Of a stretch of DNA of 64,000 bases, positions 25,909 to 38,600 are shown in pieces; position 1 is the stretch's first letter; every line of letters begins with the position of its first letter. A model generated the notes under the pieces. It was given only the letters and a program-made list of their open reading frames with translations, ran no database searches and had not been told where the DNA came from. A program made the translations under genes and the position numbers. The stretch is from Zygaena filipendulae (Eukaryota > Arthropoda > Insecta > Lepidoptera > Zygaenidae): positions 8,271,001 to 8,335,000 of the forward strand of contig OU015674.1 in the NCBI GenBank assembly GCA_907165275.2, written 5' to 3'.

Positions 25909-26374
25909 CGCGTCGCGAAGACGAGCGAGTCGACTCGCCTTCGTTAAAAAAATAAAGCTTACAGCCGTCTAAAGTTCATTTCAGAAAAATAATTATTATA
26001 AAAAAAAGACATGTGCCTCTTTGAGAGGTGCTCTATATATTAAGTAATAATTTAGATTATAAAGGCCACGAATGTGTGAATTTTGAAGTTCCGTTCCCCC
26101 TCTCCCCCCTACTCTCCCCGCTGCTCCCCTCCCCCCCGCCCCGACACGCCGCCCGCTGCCCCCCCCTCCCCGCGCTGCCCCGTGCGATGCGGGAAGTCAT
26201 TAATCAACGAACAACAGAACCGTCGTGACGTCAGAGACATACACCATTATTATATAATGTGTACTTATAAATACATTATACGGAATCGTAGCGCTAAAAC
26301 ATATATAATAGAGTCGCGAGCGACCTCTGAACGGAATGTTCGCATAACCCCGGGAGTCGCCGGGGGCGCGCGGG

Positions 26375-26470
26375 GGGCGCGGGCCGGGGGCCGGGGGCCG
26401 GCGGGGGCCGCGCCGCCCCCACCCGCCCCCGGCTCCCCGCACGTCCCCGCCCCCCGCGCGCCCCGCCCGC
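26375..26470. repeat. GC-rich block with (GGGGGCC)n on the plus strand
   Basis: Contains GGGCCGGGGGCCGGGGGCCG directly downstream of the proposed Pur-alpha stop; on the mRNA strand it reads as C-rich. Overlapping frames on both strands are by-products of composition. Confidence 0.8.
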
Positions 26471-26489
26471 GGTGCCCGTCTCGTACACT

Positions 26490-26609
26490 TCACACGACGT
26501 GGTTACGATAAAATATGTATAATTTTAAATCTCCTAAAGTCTTTACAAGGTGCGGGGCCGGGGCCGCCCCTCGCCGCGCGGCGCCGGGGTCGCTGGTGTC
26601 GGTGTGTCG
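26490..26609 (-). CDS. Pur-alpha: Pur-alpha terminal coding exon 9 (proposed)
   Basis: 120 nt, 39 residues plus stop, after acceptor CCCCCTGCAG. It encodes [20 protein letters not shown] followed by [19 protein letters not shown]. The phase is right and the acceptor is strong, but the second half looks less like selected protein, so the true end may lie elsewhere. Use of a donor 71 nt further on in intron 8 would read this exon in another frame and end in TL-stop after about 20 residues. Confidence 0.45.
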   Translation of the reverse strand, partial: RHTDTSDPGAARRGAAPAPHLVKTLGDLKLYIFYRNHVV

Positions 26610-29600
26610 CTGCAGGGGGTCGTCGGCGAGTTCAGTAGAAGGCGCGCCCGCCCTCGCATCAAATCCGGTTCGGAGAGCTGCCCGTGAATGTGTCCTGCGG
26701 CAACACGTGAACACGCATATTATTTAACAAACCTATATCCATCTATTCGAAAAATTAATGATCCTATTGGGATATGTGCTAAATGGTTTACCTACTGAAA
26801 CGACTAACAGCGCCCTCTCCCCGCCCGTACCTACTCACTATGTCGTGCGCAAGCTGTCCCTCCCCTCACGCCCCCCCCCCCCCCCCCCCCCCCCGCCGCC
26901 CGTACTCACTATGTCGTGCGCGAGCGGCGACAGCTGCCCCGACGTCCGCGGCCCGCCCGCGCCGCCCGCCGCGCCCGGCCCGGCCCCCGCGCCGCCCTGC
27001 AACACGCCCCGCACACAGTGAGCCGCGCCCCGCACTCGTGGCCCCCCCCGACACCCCCCGTCCCGTCCCGTCCCCGCACTCACCTGCGCGAGGTCGAGCT
27101 GCGCGCGCGCCATCTTGTCGCAGTAGTCGGCGAGGATGTCCCGGAAGCGCGTCCAGCACTTTTCAGGCACCGTGATCGCCGTGCGGAAGTTGCTCTTCAC
27201 CTGCGCACGCGCACACCTCAGTCAACCGATTTTCCAAATTAAATTCCATACCTATCGATCACATTAAGATCGAATACAAATGTATGCAGTCTAAAATGTC
27301 CTTTGTCTCAGCATTATAATATAGAAATTGCTTGTTTTGACGTCTAGTAACATGTAGAACAGTATCCAGTGACAAGGGGGAGAGTGAGAGGACCGCTCAC
27401 CTCGCTGACTTTCATGTAGATGCCGCGGTTGTTCTGTCCGATGTCGAAGTAGAAGTTCTTGTTGTCGACGCGCAGGTGCCGCCCCTCCGGCAGCTCGCCC
27501 TTGAACCTGCGCACCACAGCAACGGTACCGAACTCAGTATTACAATACAAATACAATACAATTTATTATCATAACTATCGAAAACTACCCACAAGTCTCA
27601 AGACACGGACTCACAAGTACCTATGAGACTTGGTTAGCGGGATGTGTGTAAGTGTGTGGTTGGGATGACAGCGAAGTGTGTAAGACTGAGTGAGGTATGT
27701 GAGTGGGACGTGTGAGGTCTCTGTATGTGTGTGTGTGCGTTACGTGAGTGATGTGAGGAGTGTGAGGTATGTATGCGAGTGAGGTGTTTGTGGAGTGTGT
27801 GAGTAAACTATGTGACTGTGATAATATTTTTGGGCTGTGTGAGTGGGATATGTATGTGTATGGGGTGTGTAAAATACTTAAGTATGTGAGTGAGGTGTAT
27901 GTGAGTAAGGTGTATGTGAGTGAGGTTTATGTAAGTGTGGTGTATGTGAGTGAGATGTATGTGAGTGAGGTGTATGTGAGTGAGGTGTATGTGAGTGATG
28001 TGTATGTGAGTGTGGTGTATGTGAGTGAGGTGTATGTGAGTGAGGTGTATGTGAGTGAGGTGTATGTGAGTGAAGTGTATGCGAGTGAGGTTTATGTGAG
28101 TGAGGCGTATGTGAGTGAGGTGTATGTGAGTGAGGTGTATGCGAGTGAGGTGTATGCGAGTGAGATGTATGTGAGTGAGGTGTATGTGACTGAGGTGTAT
28201 GTGAGTGAGGTGTATGTGAGTGAGGTGTTGTAGGGACGTCTTAAGGCGAGCGAATGGAAACAACCACTCTTGTTAAATGATCCTTTAATACTGTCAACAT
28301 ACACCACTTCACCTCCGGGGGTGAAAAGAAAAAAAATGAATACTTAATCTATACATTTTTTTTGGTTTCATATTTATTACAAAAATTGAACTCTTAAAAT
28401 TATGAATATTCGTTAGTTATAATACGGTTTCGTTCTATTCTTACGGACTATGTCATATTTGTTATTTTTTAATATCTTAACATTAGGACCTATGTCTTCT
28501 ACACCATCGGCCTGGGTGGGTCTATAGATTTCCATCCTTGAGAAATATTTTGGAGTTTGTTTTGGATGGCAACAAATGATTTTTTAGGCAATAAGAACTT
28601 TCTTAAATCTACTAAAAGATCATTAATACAAACATAATTTTTGGGCAACCGTACTTTTGCATTTTCAGATAAGCGATTTTTCAGTGTAAATTTAATAAGC
28701 CATAATTTGTCCTCCTCTTTTAACATCTCTGCGTACATTTCAACCGCATCAATCAGCCTTTTGGTCGTCTCCTCTTTTCCATCCATTACTGGGATTAAAC
28801 TACATGCCGTTTTTAAATCAAAATCCATCATAAATTCTTTTTCGTCTCTGCTACTACAAGAACTACTACTATGCCTCTTTGTGGGCTTGATACATAGATT
28901 TTTTATATCGCCATACACTTTATTTATATTATCATTTGCGTTATTTGCTATTACAATTAGTTCATATTTTTGCCCTTTTTGTGACAACAAATACTTTAAT
29001 ATGTCTTGACATTCAAGAAAAATATTTTTTGCCAACTTTAACTTATCTTCTAAAACATTCCCTTTAAATCTAGACTGTCCTTTCTTAATCAAATACTTCT
29101 TAATTTTATTTAATTCGTCCAAATTTTCCACTAGTTTACTATCCATATTAACTTTAAAGTAAAAGTAACTACAGTATTGGGAGCCATAATGTACCGTAGT
29201 AGTGGTTACGCGCGGAGTCGTCGCGACTACTTTTATGGGCACAGGAATTTAAACAAATGGCTCGTTACAATGGTAAGGTACTTACATGCATCATATTATA
29301 ATTATTATAATATTTATTACTATCTGTTACTAAGACTATGTTTTAAAGTCTCTACATTTATTTTTTATTTATTTTTAGCTTTCACTTGCACTGCACTGCA
29401 CTTGCACTCATAAAATTGTACTTGCCTGCACATCACTCACAATTTAATGCTTGCCTCCTGCTATGGCACCTGCGCTGGACCCAGCGTGTTGCTGCTCCTC
29501 CTGGCGCCTCGCAAGACTTCTTCTCAAGGCATGTCGTGCTATTTCGCGCCGCATCCACTGGCGATGACACCTTTTATACGCGTAATATATTCCTCCGCAG

Positions 29601-32600
29601 CACGTTAACAGGATGACCACCACGATGATAATTAAGAGGATATTTGTTATAGACAGGTGATAGCTTAATTGTTCCGTGTTCGCACTATTGGAACCCGCCG
29701 CATTTTGCGCGATTTTTAGTTCTTGTTTTTCCGGACTACTTCGACACATTTTGCCTGATTATTATTTTCGGAAACTTTATGCGTTGCATTTTTAAATTAA
29801 ATTAAATTTTTAAATTTTTCTTCATTTATTTTCTCCTTTCTATTTTTCTTGATTACGAGTAGGTAATTTTAAATACGTAAATACGCGGTGCGCCTGCGCC
29901 GGACAGGCAGACCCGTTTTAGGCAGGGTCGCCATGTAGGGACGTCTTAAGGCGAGCGAATGGAAACAACCACTCTTGTTAAATGATCCTTTAATACTGTC
30001 AACATACACCACTTCAGTGTATGTGAGTGAGGTGTATGTGAGTGAGGTGTATTTGAGTGAGGTGTATGTGTGAGTGTGTGTGTGTGAGTGTGTGTGTGAG
30101 TGTGGGGGGAGTGCCCTCACCCGCCGTCGTCGGTGCCGAAGTCGTCGAGCAGGTCGGTGAGCGCGTCGCGGAACTCGATCATGCCCTGCGCCGGCAGCGC
30201 CACCTGGCTGCGCGGCCCGCCCCGCGTGATGGTCTGCGACACGCGCAGGAAGCGCCCGCGGCTGTTCTCCTTCAGGTCCAGGTAGTAGCGCCGGTTGTCC
30301 TGCTCACACGACACACACCGCACTCATACCAATACCCTCGTGCGAGAGAGACAGCGGACAACAGCTGCAGGGCACGATATTACTACATAACGAGTCCGGT
30401 TGTTCCTTATATTATGCAATTGCAGTTTTGAGATCGATGCACTCAACTCGTTCAAATATACTTGAGTACAATCTGCGTAGTTTTGCAATGCGAAGTACAA
30501 TTTCCATTTTTCTACATTCACCACCAGCCCACTGCAGTGGCATCAGCATTGTGCTCACGCGCAAAAAACCAATAATCATTGTGTCCTAATCACAGATCTA
30601 CATATATAGTATTTTCGTATATAAAAGAAAAATACGCTGTTTAACACTAAAACGACTTTTAACAGTTTCCATACAGTTTCCTTACTACTCACGCAATGAG
30701 CTCCAAGATTTCAATTGACGTATCACGTTTTAAAATAATTACGTAATTGGCATCTATGTGAATTGGGATGGCCTAATTATATAGGGTTTCCTGTATGTAT
30801 GTGTGTTTGTATACAGCATGTGGTAAAATTGACTGCAAATATTTATAGGGCTGAAAGTGTATGTTATAACAAATAAGATATGTTTTTAAAGAACTGTAGT
30901 TTTATGTGCATCACGATATTTAACAGGATCCCGAGCGATATTAAGGATAAGCGATAATATAATATTGTAAGTTCGGTAGTTTTTTTGAGGAAAATAAATT
31001 CATTGAAAAATCATCACGATTACATTCACAAGGTACCTACACAATACATGTAGCTCACTTATACGTATACAGTATACACGGCTCGCGCCACGCACACAGC
31101 GAGCGCTGGATCAGCTGTTCAGCTCGATCGAGGTCATTGAGAGACCGGCGTGCGGCGCGCGGCGATGTGGGCTTAAAGCGATTGAGCAGCGAGCGCCTTC
31201 ACAGGTTGATTTCTTTTTGTTTAATTGTCTTTTTTTATCTTTTTTATTTTATTAACATGTTTATAACGGTGCATACTTTCAACCCTGTAAATATTTGTAG
31301 GTAATTTTACCAGATCTTATATAATATGTGGGTGCACCTTGAGCATCATCTCGGACTTGAGTTTCCCGTCGTCGGGCACGTTGTCCGGGTTGGGCGGCCC
31401 CAGCGACGAGTAGTACTCGCTGAAGCCGGTCAGGTGGTCGCGGAACTCGGCCGCCGTCGACATCGCCAGGAAGATCTGGCTGCGCCGCCCGTCCGCGCCG
31501 ATCTGGCCGCGCCGCGCCACAACACACACAACACATGATTAAAGCACCAATGCCATTTTTTGAGGTTCCATACCCCAAGGGTAAAACGGGACTCTATTAC
31601 TAAGACTCCGTTGTCCGTCCGTCCGTCTGTCTGTCTGTCCGTCTGTCACCAAGCTGTGTCTCATGAGCTGTGGTAGTGAGACAGTTGGAACAACTAAAAA
31701 ACAGAATAAAATATTTGAGGGGGCTCCCATACAACAAACGTGATTTTTTTTGCCGTTTTTATAGATAACTGGCTGTTCCTCGTTTCACCCGTGTTAGTTT
31801 CGGAGTTTCCGAGGCAATTCCGGGACAAAAAGTATCCTATGCCCTTCTCTGTACCCTTGACAAGGTGTATGCAAAATATAATGGTGATCGGTTAAGCCGT
31901 TGAGGCGTGAAAGCGAAACAAACGAACAGGCAAACTTTCGCATTTGTAATAGTAAGGATGGTACGGACCCCTTCGTGCGTGAGTCCGACTCGCACTTTTT
32001 TTTATCTTTACAAAGATATAATAAAAAAACCTTTTCCCCCTGCGCCCTTAGGTAGGTTACGTTCTAATACAAACGAGTTCCCGAGGGAATTCCATTACCG
32101 ATATGAGCAATATTGCGGGGGTTGGTTGGTTCGTAAAGCGTAATCACGTACCGGAAGTATTACTCGACACAACGCGTGTTACCAGCTTATCCAGGCGCGA
32201 TCAGCTGATTGCGTTATCACGCCGCGTGGGCGCGCCCACCGGCCCACACGCCGAGACGTTACGTAATGCGTAATAATTATGTCATTTATTATTAACCGGC
32301 TTCCAAATATAAACGGCTTCTGTATTTATTTATAACACCTATATATACTGGGTGTACTGGTTGAAGATAACTTTAGAAACGGAAAATTTTCGCTCACTTT
32401 CAATAAAAAGTTCCACCTCCATTCAAAGTTTCTTTTTTTTGGAACGTTTTAATCTATACTCTATATTATAAAGAGGTAGAATTTGCGGGATCGACTGAAA
32501 AAAACCGATTTTGAAAATTTATTCTCTTACCTATAGGAAGCTACGGTAGTCCTGAGTACTCCTGAGTGATATATTGTACTTTTTATCCCAAAATTCCCAC

Positions 32601-35600
32601 GGGAACTCTGAAAATACCACGGGTGAAACCGCGACGGGCAGCTAGTATAATATAAACATAAAGTACTAGCTATTTCCTGCGGTTTCACCGGAATCAATTT
32701 TGGCGTTCCTGCGGGAACTCCAAATCCTTTCAAATTCAGAAAATCTTTACTGCTTAGGAACGGTTGGCACAACCACTTATAAATAATCGTCAGCAGGTTC
32801 TTAGAACGATGTTGGAATGAGTGTCAGTTCGGAACGCGCCCTCTACTGAGAAGAATTGACAAGAAACTTTAACAGTTTTAGATATTTCGTGTTTATTTAG
32901 CCATTGAGTGAGTGACCTTGCGCTTTGATATAGAAGATAAAGGTACGATAGTCGGTCCATTTTTAGGGTTCTATAGATATCTGCTCTGCACACGTCACAG
33001 CATCCAAAAATAAACTGGGGTGGCAACCGGCACTCCATGTGCGTGAACTGTGACTTTGGCATGTATTGTACAGTCAAACTTTACATAGGTAGGTATCGTT
33101 TGCAACCGTTACTCAGAGATATAACTGTAGCTTCTTATAACAACTTCTGCAATCGGTACACTAGTTCTAGATATTATTATCCCTTACAAAAAGGTTTCCA
33201 CCTCTTTGTAATACCTATTAGTACCAACAGATTTAATAAAACATCAAAATTTTATAAGCGCTTTGAGGAGCTGCTGGAAATTCTAAAAAATAATAGTATT
33301 CTGATGTATTACTAAGTCGATGTGTGTGTGCGGTGTGTGAGTGTGTGTGCGTGTGTGTGTGCGTGTGTGCGCTCGCTCTCACCTCGGCGACCTTGATGAA
33401 CCTGCCCCGGCGGTTCTGCTTCACGTCGAGGTAGAACCGCTTCGACTGGATCTGCAGCATCTTGGTCGCCAGCTCCTGCTCCTGCGGCTGTTGACCTGCG
33501 ACACACGACACGACACGACACGTCAACATCGACCGGCGACTGGGTATAGATGCGCAATCCACCAGACCCTTCAGCTAATTCGACAAGTTGACAACGTCAT
33601 GTCCCGTGGTCACGAGAAATTGGACATTTGATTGGACGATTTTACATGACTACATCACATCTAACTAAGGGGGCTGGTTCATGGGCCTATGTTGCCTGAA
33701 AACAAACAATAAATAAACAAATAAATAAATCCGGTGCTCGGGTATTGAAACTCGATAATCATCCAGCAAACTTGGTGTTTAACCCAAAACACCTGCTTGT
33801 TAATCCGGTCGATAGCTCTTCTTTACCGGCAACATAACAACAGCCAATATAATCGCGTGGCTTGGGGGGCGTCTCGTGTCACATTTTGAACACGACACAC
33901 CCGATACGTTATGTTTACGGTTATCTTTTCTTTAGAGAATTTAAACAGGAGTATAGGCAAATACGCCAAAGTTTAACAAACGATCTTTGGCTTCTCCCGT
34001 TTTAAATGCTCTAAAGTCTAAAGTGTAATCCTGAGTTGTTCAGTCGGTAGTTTTATTTATTTTATTTAGATACATGTGTCCAATGAAATATTATACAAAT
34101 TATTTCGAGACTCTATACGTCGTATGTTATGTTCTCGTCAAACTTTTTGAAAAATATTTTCGCTCGGAAATGGCCTCGGCAACACCTCTAGAAATTGTTT
34201 TTTTTTTTTTTCAATAGTACTAAGCTGTGGACTATTATAAGAGATGGACGATAGCAATTAGGCTGGCAGCTATGGCTGCCTGCGACGGTCGGCCGCCGTG
34301 GTAACGATTAGAAATCACGGCAGCGGCGGCGACGGCGCCCCCCCGCCCCCGCCCCCGCCCCGCCCCGCCGCACGGCCGTCACGCACGGGTACGCATGCAC
34401 CGACACATTGCACGTGCGAAATGGCACGTAAAATACAGGGTGTTACCTAACTGAATGCGTTCACGCGAATCGTTAGTATATTTTTTTTTTTGCAAAGTGC
34501 AGGGTCTATGAACTCGCGAGGTAAGTGAACTCGAGTAAATCGTGAGCGCCACCGCCGCTGATGTAAACAGTATAGGTTACCTAGTAAAGTTGTAATAAAG
34601 TAGAACCGACTTACCGGAGTCAAAATTATTCCCCCCCGCGTCCATGCCTTGACCATGATATTCTGAAACAGAAACAACGACAAACACATCATTAACGACC
34701 AGGGCCGTCTTTACCAGGGGGTTCGAGGGGTGCGGCTGCACCCAGGCGCAGACTCATAGGGGGCGCACGCAAGTCGAGCGCTAGTTAATACTAACGGGAA
34801 CAATTTTCCAAATAGGTCCAACCGTATTCGAGTAATCGGTGAAAATACATAAAAAAAAAACAAAAATCACACACATACAGCCGAACACAGAACCTCCTCC
34901 TTAAAAAGTCAGTTAAAAAGAGTGATGCGCCCTTTGCCATAATCGCCGCACTTGAAACAAAATGATTACAGAATTTTGAGGAATAAAAATAAATGAAACA
35001 TTAAAATTTAATTGTGTTTTTTTTGGTTGACAAGAGCGGGGGCGCAGGCTGACCACACCGCGCCCGGCGCATAACATGCTTCAGACGGCCCTGCTTTGGT
35101 AGCGTGTAGGAATTGATCTTCATACACTACAGCTGTCGCTATGAATAACTTACTACTTATTGATCGAAAATTAACTAAGAAACAACTTCTTCGAGGCAAA
35201 AAAGTGACTAAAAAATCAATCGCGCCGCTAACTTCGCAAGTTAATACTTAAGTTACCAGACGACACCAACTATCTTGAAATAATAATAATAATAAATAAT
35301 TTATTTCAACAAAAGTGTCATATTATTAAGAAAATCATACCACTATTAAATATTCATTCATTCAACATTATTAAAAAATCAAACCATTATTAAAAAATCA
35401 AATCATACACACCAAAAATTGACAAGGGGCGACAGAAGAAGACTACCCAACCACAATTTCTGTCTGTCTGTTTGTCTGTTCACGATAACCTCCGAATCTA
35501 CCGAACGGAATGTCATGCGGTTTTCACTGGTAGATTAAGCTTAGCCTGGAGCTACATATACCGAGACTTTGCTTCATTTAAATCAGATGTCGGGAAAAAA

Positions 35601-38600
35601 AAAGCCGCTCTATGAAAACGTTTCACGCGGGTGGCACCGCGGGGTACAGCTAGTTATTTAATAAATGATACGGAGCTGGTGTGTAGTCGCATCCACCTCC
35701 ACACCATCGGCGAGTCCCACCGCTCGGCCAACACGGAAATGTCCATAGTGAAAAATTTAAAATTGTCAGGAAATAGGAGGCGGATAAAATTAAAGTCATT
35801 CAGCAGACTGTGACAAATTAAATACCGTTTATTGCAGTAATAAATTTTAACAAATAAAATTTCGTAGATACCACACGGTACCAATGATTAATACGTATAA
35901 TATTATTGCAGCGTACAATATATCGCGTCGGCCTTCATCGAAACCAGGATTTTGGAACTAGTTTCGAAGGCGCATTTTTTATTCTACTCACTATAGAATC
36001 TGTGACATACCATACCAGGCGTACCAGGCGTACTGAAAATTCAACTTGTTGGAAAACAATTTCTTTTTCCGGCAACCCTTGCCCCGGATACAAATATTTA
36101 AAGGGAGGCGACAGACCAGGCGCTGGCGCCCTGGGCCCTCATTCACTATGACCAAACCACGCCGTGTTAAGATAAGACGCTGCAAAAACTGTTTTTCCCT
36201 CGCGATCAAAGATGTTTCACTTTAAAAAATATATTTACAATGTGTATGATGGTATACAGAATATTACACACATCAAAAGTGTCTAGGGATCAACATATAT
36301 TTTTGCAATAACTTTTCTCCTGATTGATATTAATTAAAATTTTCTTTAAGGATTCATCAAATAAAGTGTTTTCGTTTGTCACAGTAACGATAAACCAAGT
36401 CACCTTTGCATTAATAAAGAAATTTGCCATTTTCCTAATAAAGGGATTTTTGACATTTGAACCACTAACATTAAAGTTCGAAAAAAAGACTGAAATAACA
36501 GTTTTCTTTAAAATTTTATTGGGTAACTTAAACAATTAATAATCCGTGTTTCTACCGCGAACACTAACAACACAAGAACATCGGTTTGGCATACTCAAAA
36601 TGAGCTCATCCAAATCACGCTGTGGAATGGCCGCCCATGTTCGTTGCAACAACAAAAAAAGGTGCGACTGGATACCCTCCATATTCGGCAGAGCTCTTCT
36701 CTGTAGCATATCCCATGCATGCTCAATCGGGTTCAAGTCTGGCGACTGAGCAGGCCAGGGCAGGACATTGATGTTAGCTGCGGCGAGAGTCTGTCTTACA
36801 ACTCTTGCGGTGTGCGGTCGTGCATTATCATGCATTAACTGAAATAAGGGACCGATTTGCACTTGTAGAGGAACGATGACGTCTGATACAATCGTCTCAG
36901 CATAAATTTGAGCGTTGAGGTTGCCTCTGATCCAAATCAACTCAGTTCTTCCGCCGATCCAAATACCCGCCCATACCATGATGGTTCCACCACTATAAGG
37001 ATGGACTTCCTGGCAGGATTTTAATCGCTGTTGGCGTCCAGGGGTTCTCCAGTGTCGTATACGTCTTGTATCCGGTCTCATACCAAAACGAGACTCATCA
37101 GAAAAGCACACGAAACACATCTCAATCTCAAGAAATCCGCATAAAAATGCTTGATCCCTAGACACTTTTGATGTGTGTAATTTCTAACATTTTGGCACCT
37201 GGAGCGGTCGGAATTGTGTTTTTAGGACGCGCGTTATGGGCAAGGAATGTTGTTGGTCATAGAGAATAAGGGCCCTCGTGTAGGCATTATCCCGGTACGG
37301 GAGTCCACACGGTCAATGACACTAGGTCATGGAAACAACGCCGAATGGAGAAAACCTGCGTCGGCACATGTGAGAGTGACGTCAGGTGGCAGACAGCCGA
37401 GCCGTATAATCATGTCACATTTTCATTAGCGTTCAGCGGAATTCTTATAAAAGGCACGCGATCCCACAACTTACGTCGCGCGTCGCGGGCCGCGGCTACA
37501 TTTTTGTACGTAAGCTATACTTATAATAGAATAGGTATGGGTTGAATTTAGAATAACTACAAAATTTAAATTTTTATGCTTTTTTAATTGAAAACTCCTT
37601 TCGATTCCACTTGAACATTATTTTACCCAAAGGGGGTTTACAGATTCTAGAAATTACATATTTTTTACACACACATTTTGGACACAAAGGAATATTCTGG
37701 ACCCCCTGAGCTTCTCTCGATTTGTTTAAAATTTAAATAGATTACGCGTTACGCGGGCGCTTTTTTCAATCAATTCGTTCGCTCGTCAAAAGGTGGCTCT
37801 GTAATGTAACACAACATTTCACTTCTTGCGTGTGTACACAGACAGCTGTTTTATATTTTGTAGTTATTACACGAACTTACCGCAGGCTATTTTTTATTAT
37901 AATGGATTACTGATTGTACGTTTCCTTTAGTCGCGTCATGAGTAAGACTTTCATATGCAACGGCAAAATATACGGCCTAGTAGGTATAACTTTCGACACG
38001 CGAACTCAACATATTATGTTGAAATTGGTTGTACAAGATGGCGATCGTATTACGACAACAGTTACACATATTTTATTTTAAATTTTCGTATAATTTTTGG
38101 GAAATGCGGCTTTTTACAACTAGAGTTCTAGTCGCTCCCAAAAAGTTCTAAGAGTTTTCCCCACATCTTATTGCTACACAGTCAATAATATAAACCAGTA
38201 GATCTAATTTTTGGTTAGATTTCCGTTTGCTCCTAAAGGTTATCTTTTAACATTTTTCGATCTGACCAATATCTACTTTTCTCGGTAGGTACAAGGCCGT
38301 AAAAAATACAAATTGGAAAGCTGGCTGTCTATTATTTCAAATATATCTATATAGTAGAAATGAATCGCCAAATGTGTTGCTAAGCGCATAACTTCCAAAC
38401 GACTGCACCAAATTGGATAATTGTTTTTTTTTTTGTGTTCGTTATTGTCAGGACAAGGTTTATACAAAAGAAGTTTGGAGTTCCTGCGGGAATTCCGAAA
38501 CTCATGCGGATGAATCTCCAAAACCGGTTGGACCAATATTGACGGGACTTTCATTGCTAATTAGCTGGTGTTATAAGGAATACATTAGGCTACTTTGGAG

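Larger units (their letters stand above)
15790..26489 (-). other. Repeat-poor corridor downstream of Pur-alpha, candidate long 3'UTR
   Basis: About 10.7 kb with few of the transposons that fill the rest of the window until about 23 kb, bounded on the left by a cluster of Helitron-like copies that ends at 15.58 kb. On the minus strand AATAAA occurs at several places, including about 15810 close to the left border. It holds GC-rich islands (16.55-16.62, 17.2, 17.8-18.1, 20.1-20.2, 26.3-26.5 kb), the 39-bp minisatellite and a CRE/E-box tandem. I see no gene in it. Reading it as 3'UTR is inference; enhancers or an unrecognised non-coding transcript are alternatives. Confidence 0.35.
28229..30016 (-). 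mobile_element. Short-LTR, gag-only retrotransposon (1,788 bp)
   Basis: Two apparently identical 83-bp direct repeats (28229-28311 and 29934-30016) of TG...CA form flank an internal region read on the minus strand. The target duplication GTGT (28225-28228, 30017-30020) restores the 15-bp minisatellite exactly. Right after the upstream LTR the minus strand reads TGGCGACCCTGCC, a primer-binding-site-like TGG start. Internal content: a small membrane-protein frame, then a gag-like frame without nucleocapsid, protease or polymerase. A Gypsy-type origin is likely from the 4-bp duplication and gag type. It must be mobilised by another element. Confidence 0.9.

Noticed and set aside
26378..26405. 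Sense-strand GGGGCC repeat expansion in Pur-alpha
   Set aside because: The G-rich strand here is antisense to the gene; only about three units are present. Composition is enough to explain it.
26083..26511. Pro/Ala/Gly-rich frames on both strands
   Set aside because: Arise from C-rich and G-rich sequence downstream of the proposed Pur-alpha stop.
27769..28263. Repeated VYVSE / LTHIH frames of about 150 residues on both strands
   Set aside because: By-products of a 15-bp minisatellite open in several frames; they lie in a Pur-alpha intron.
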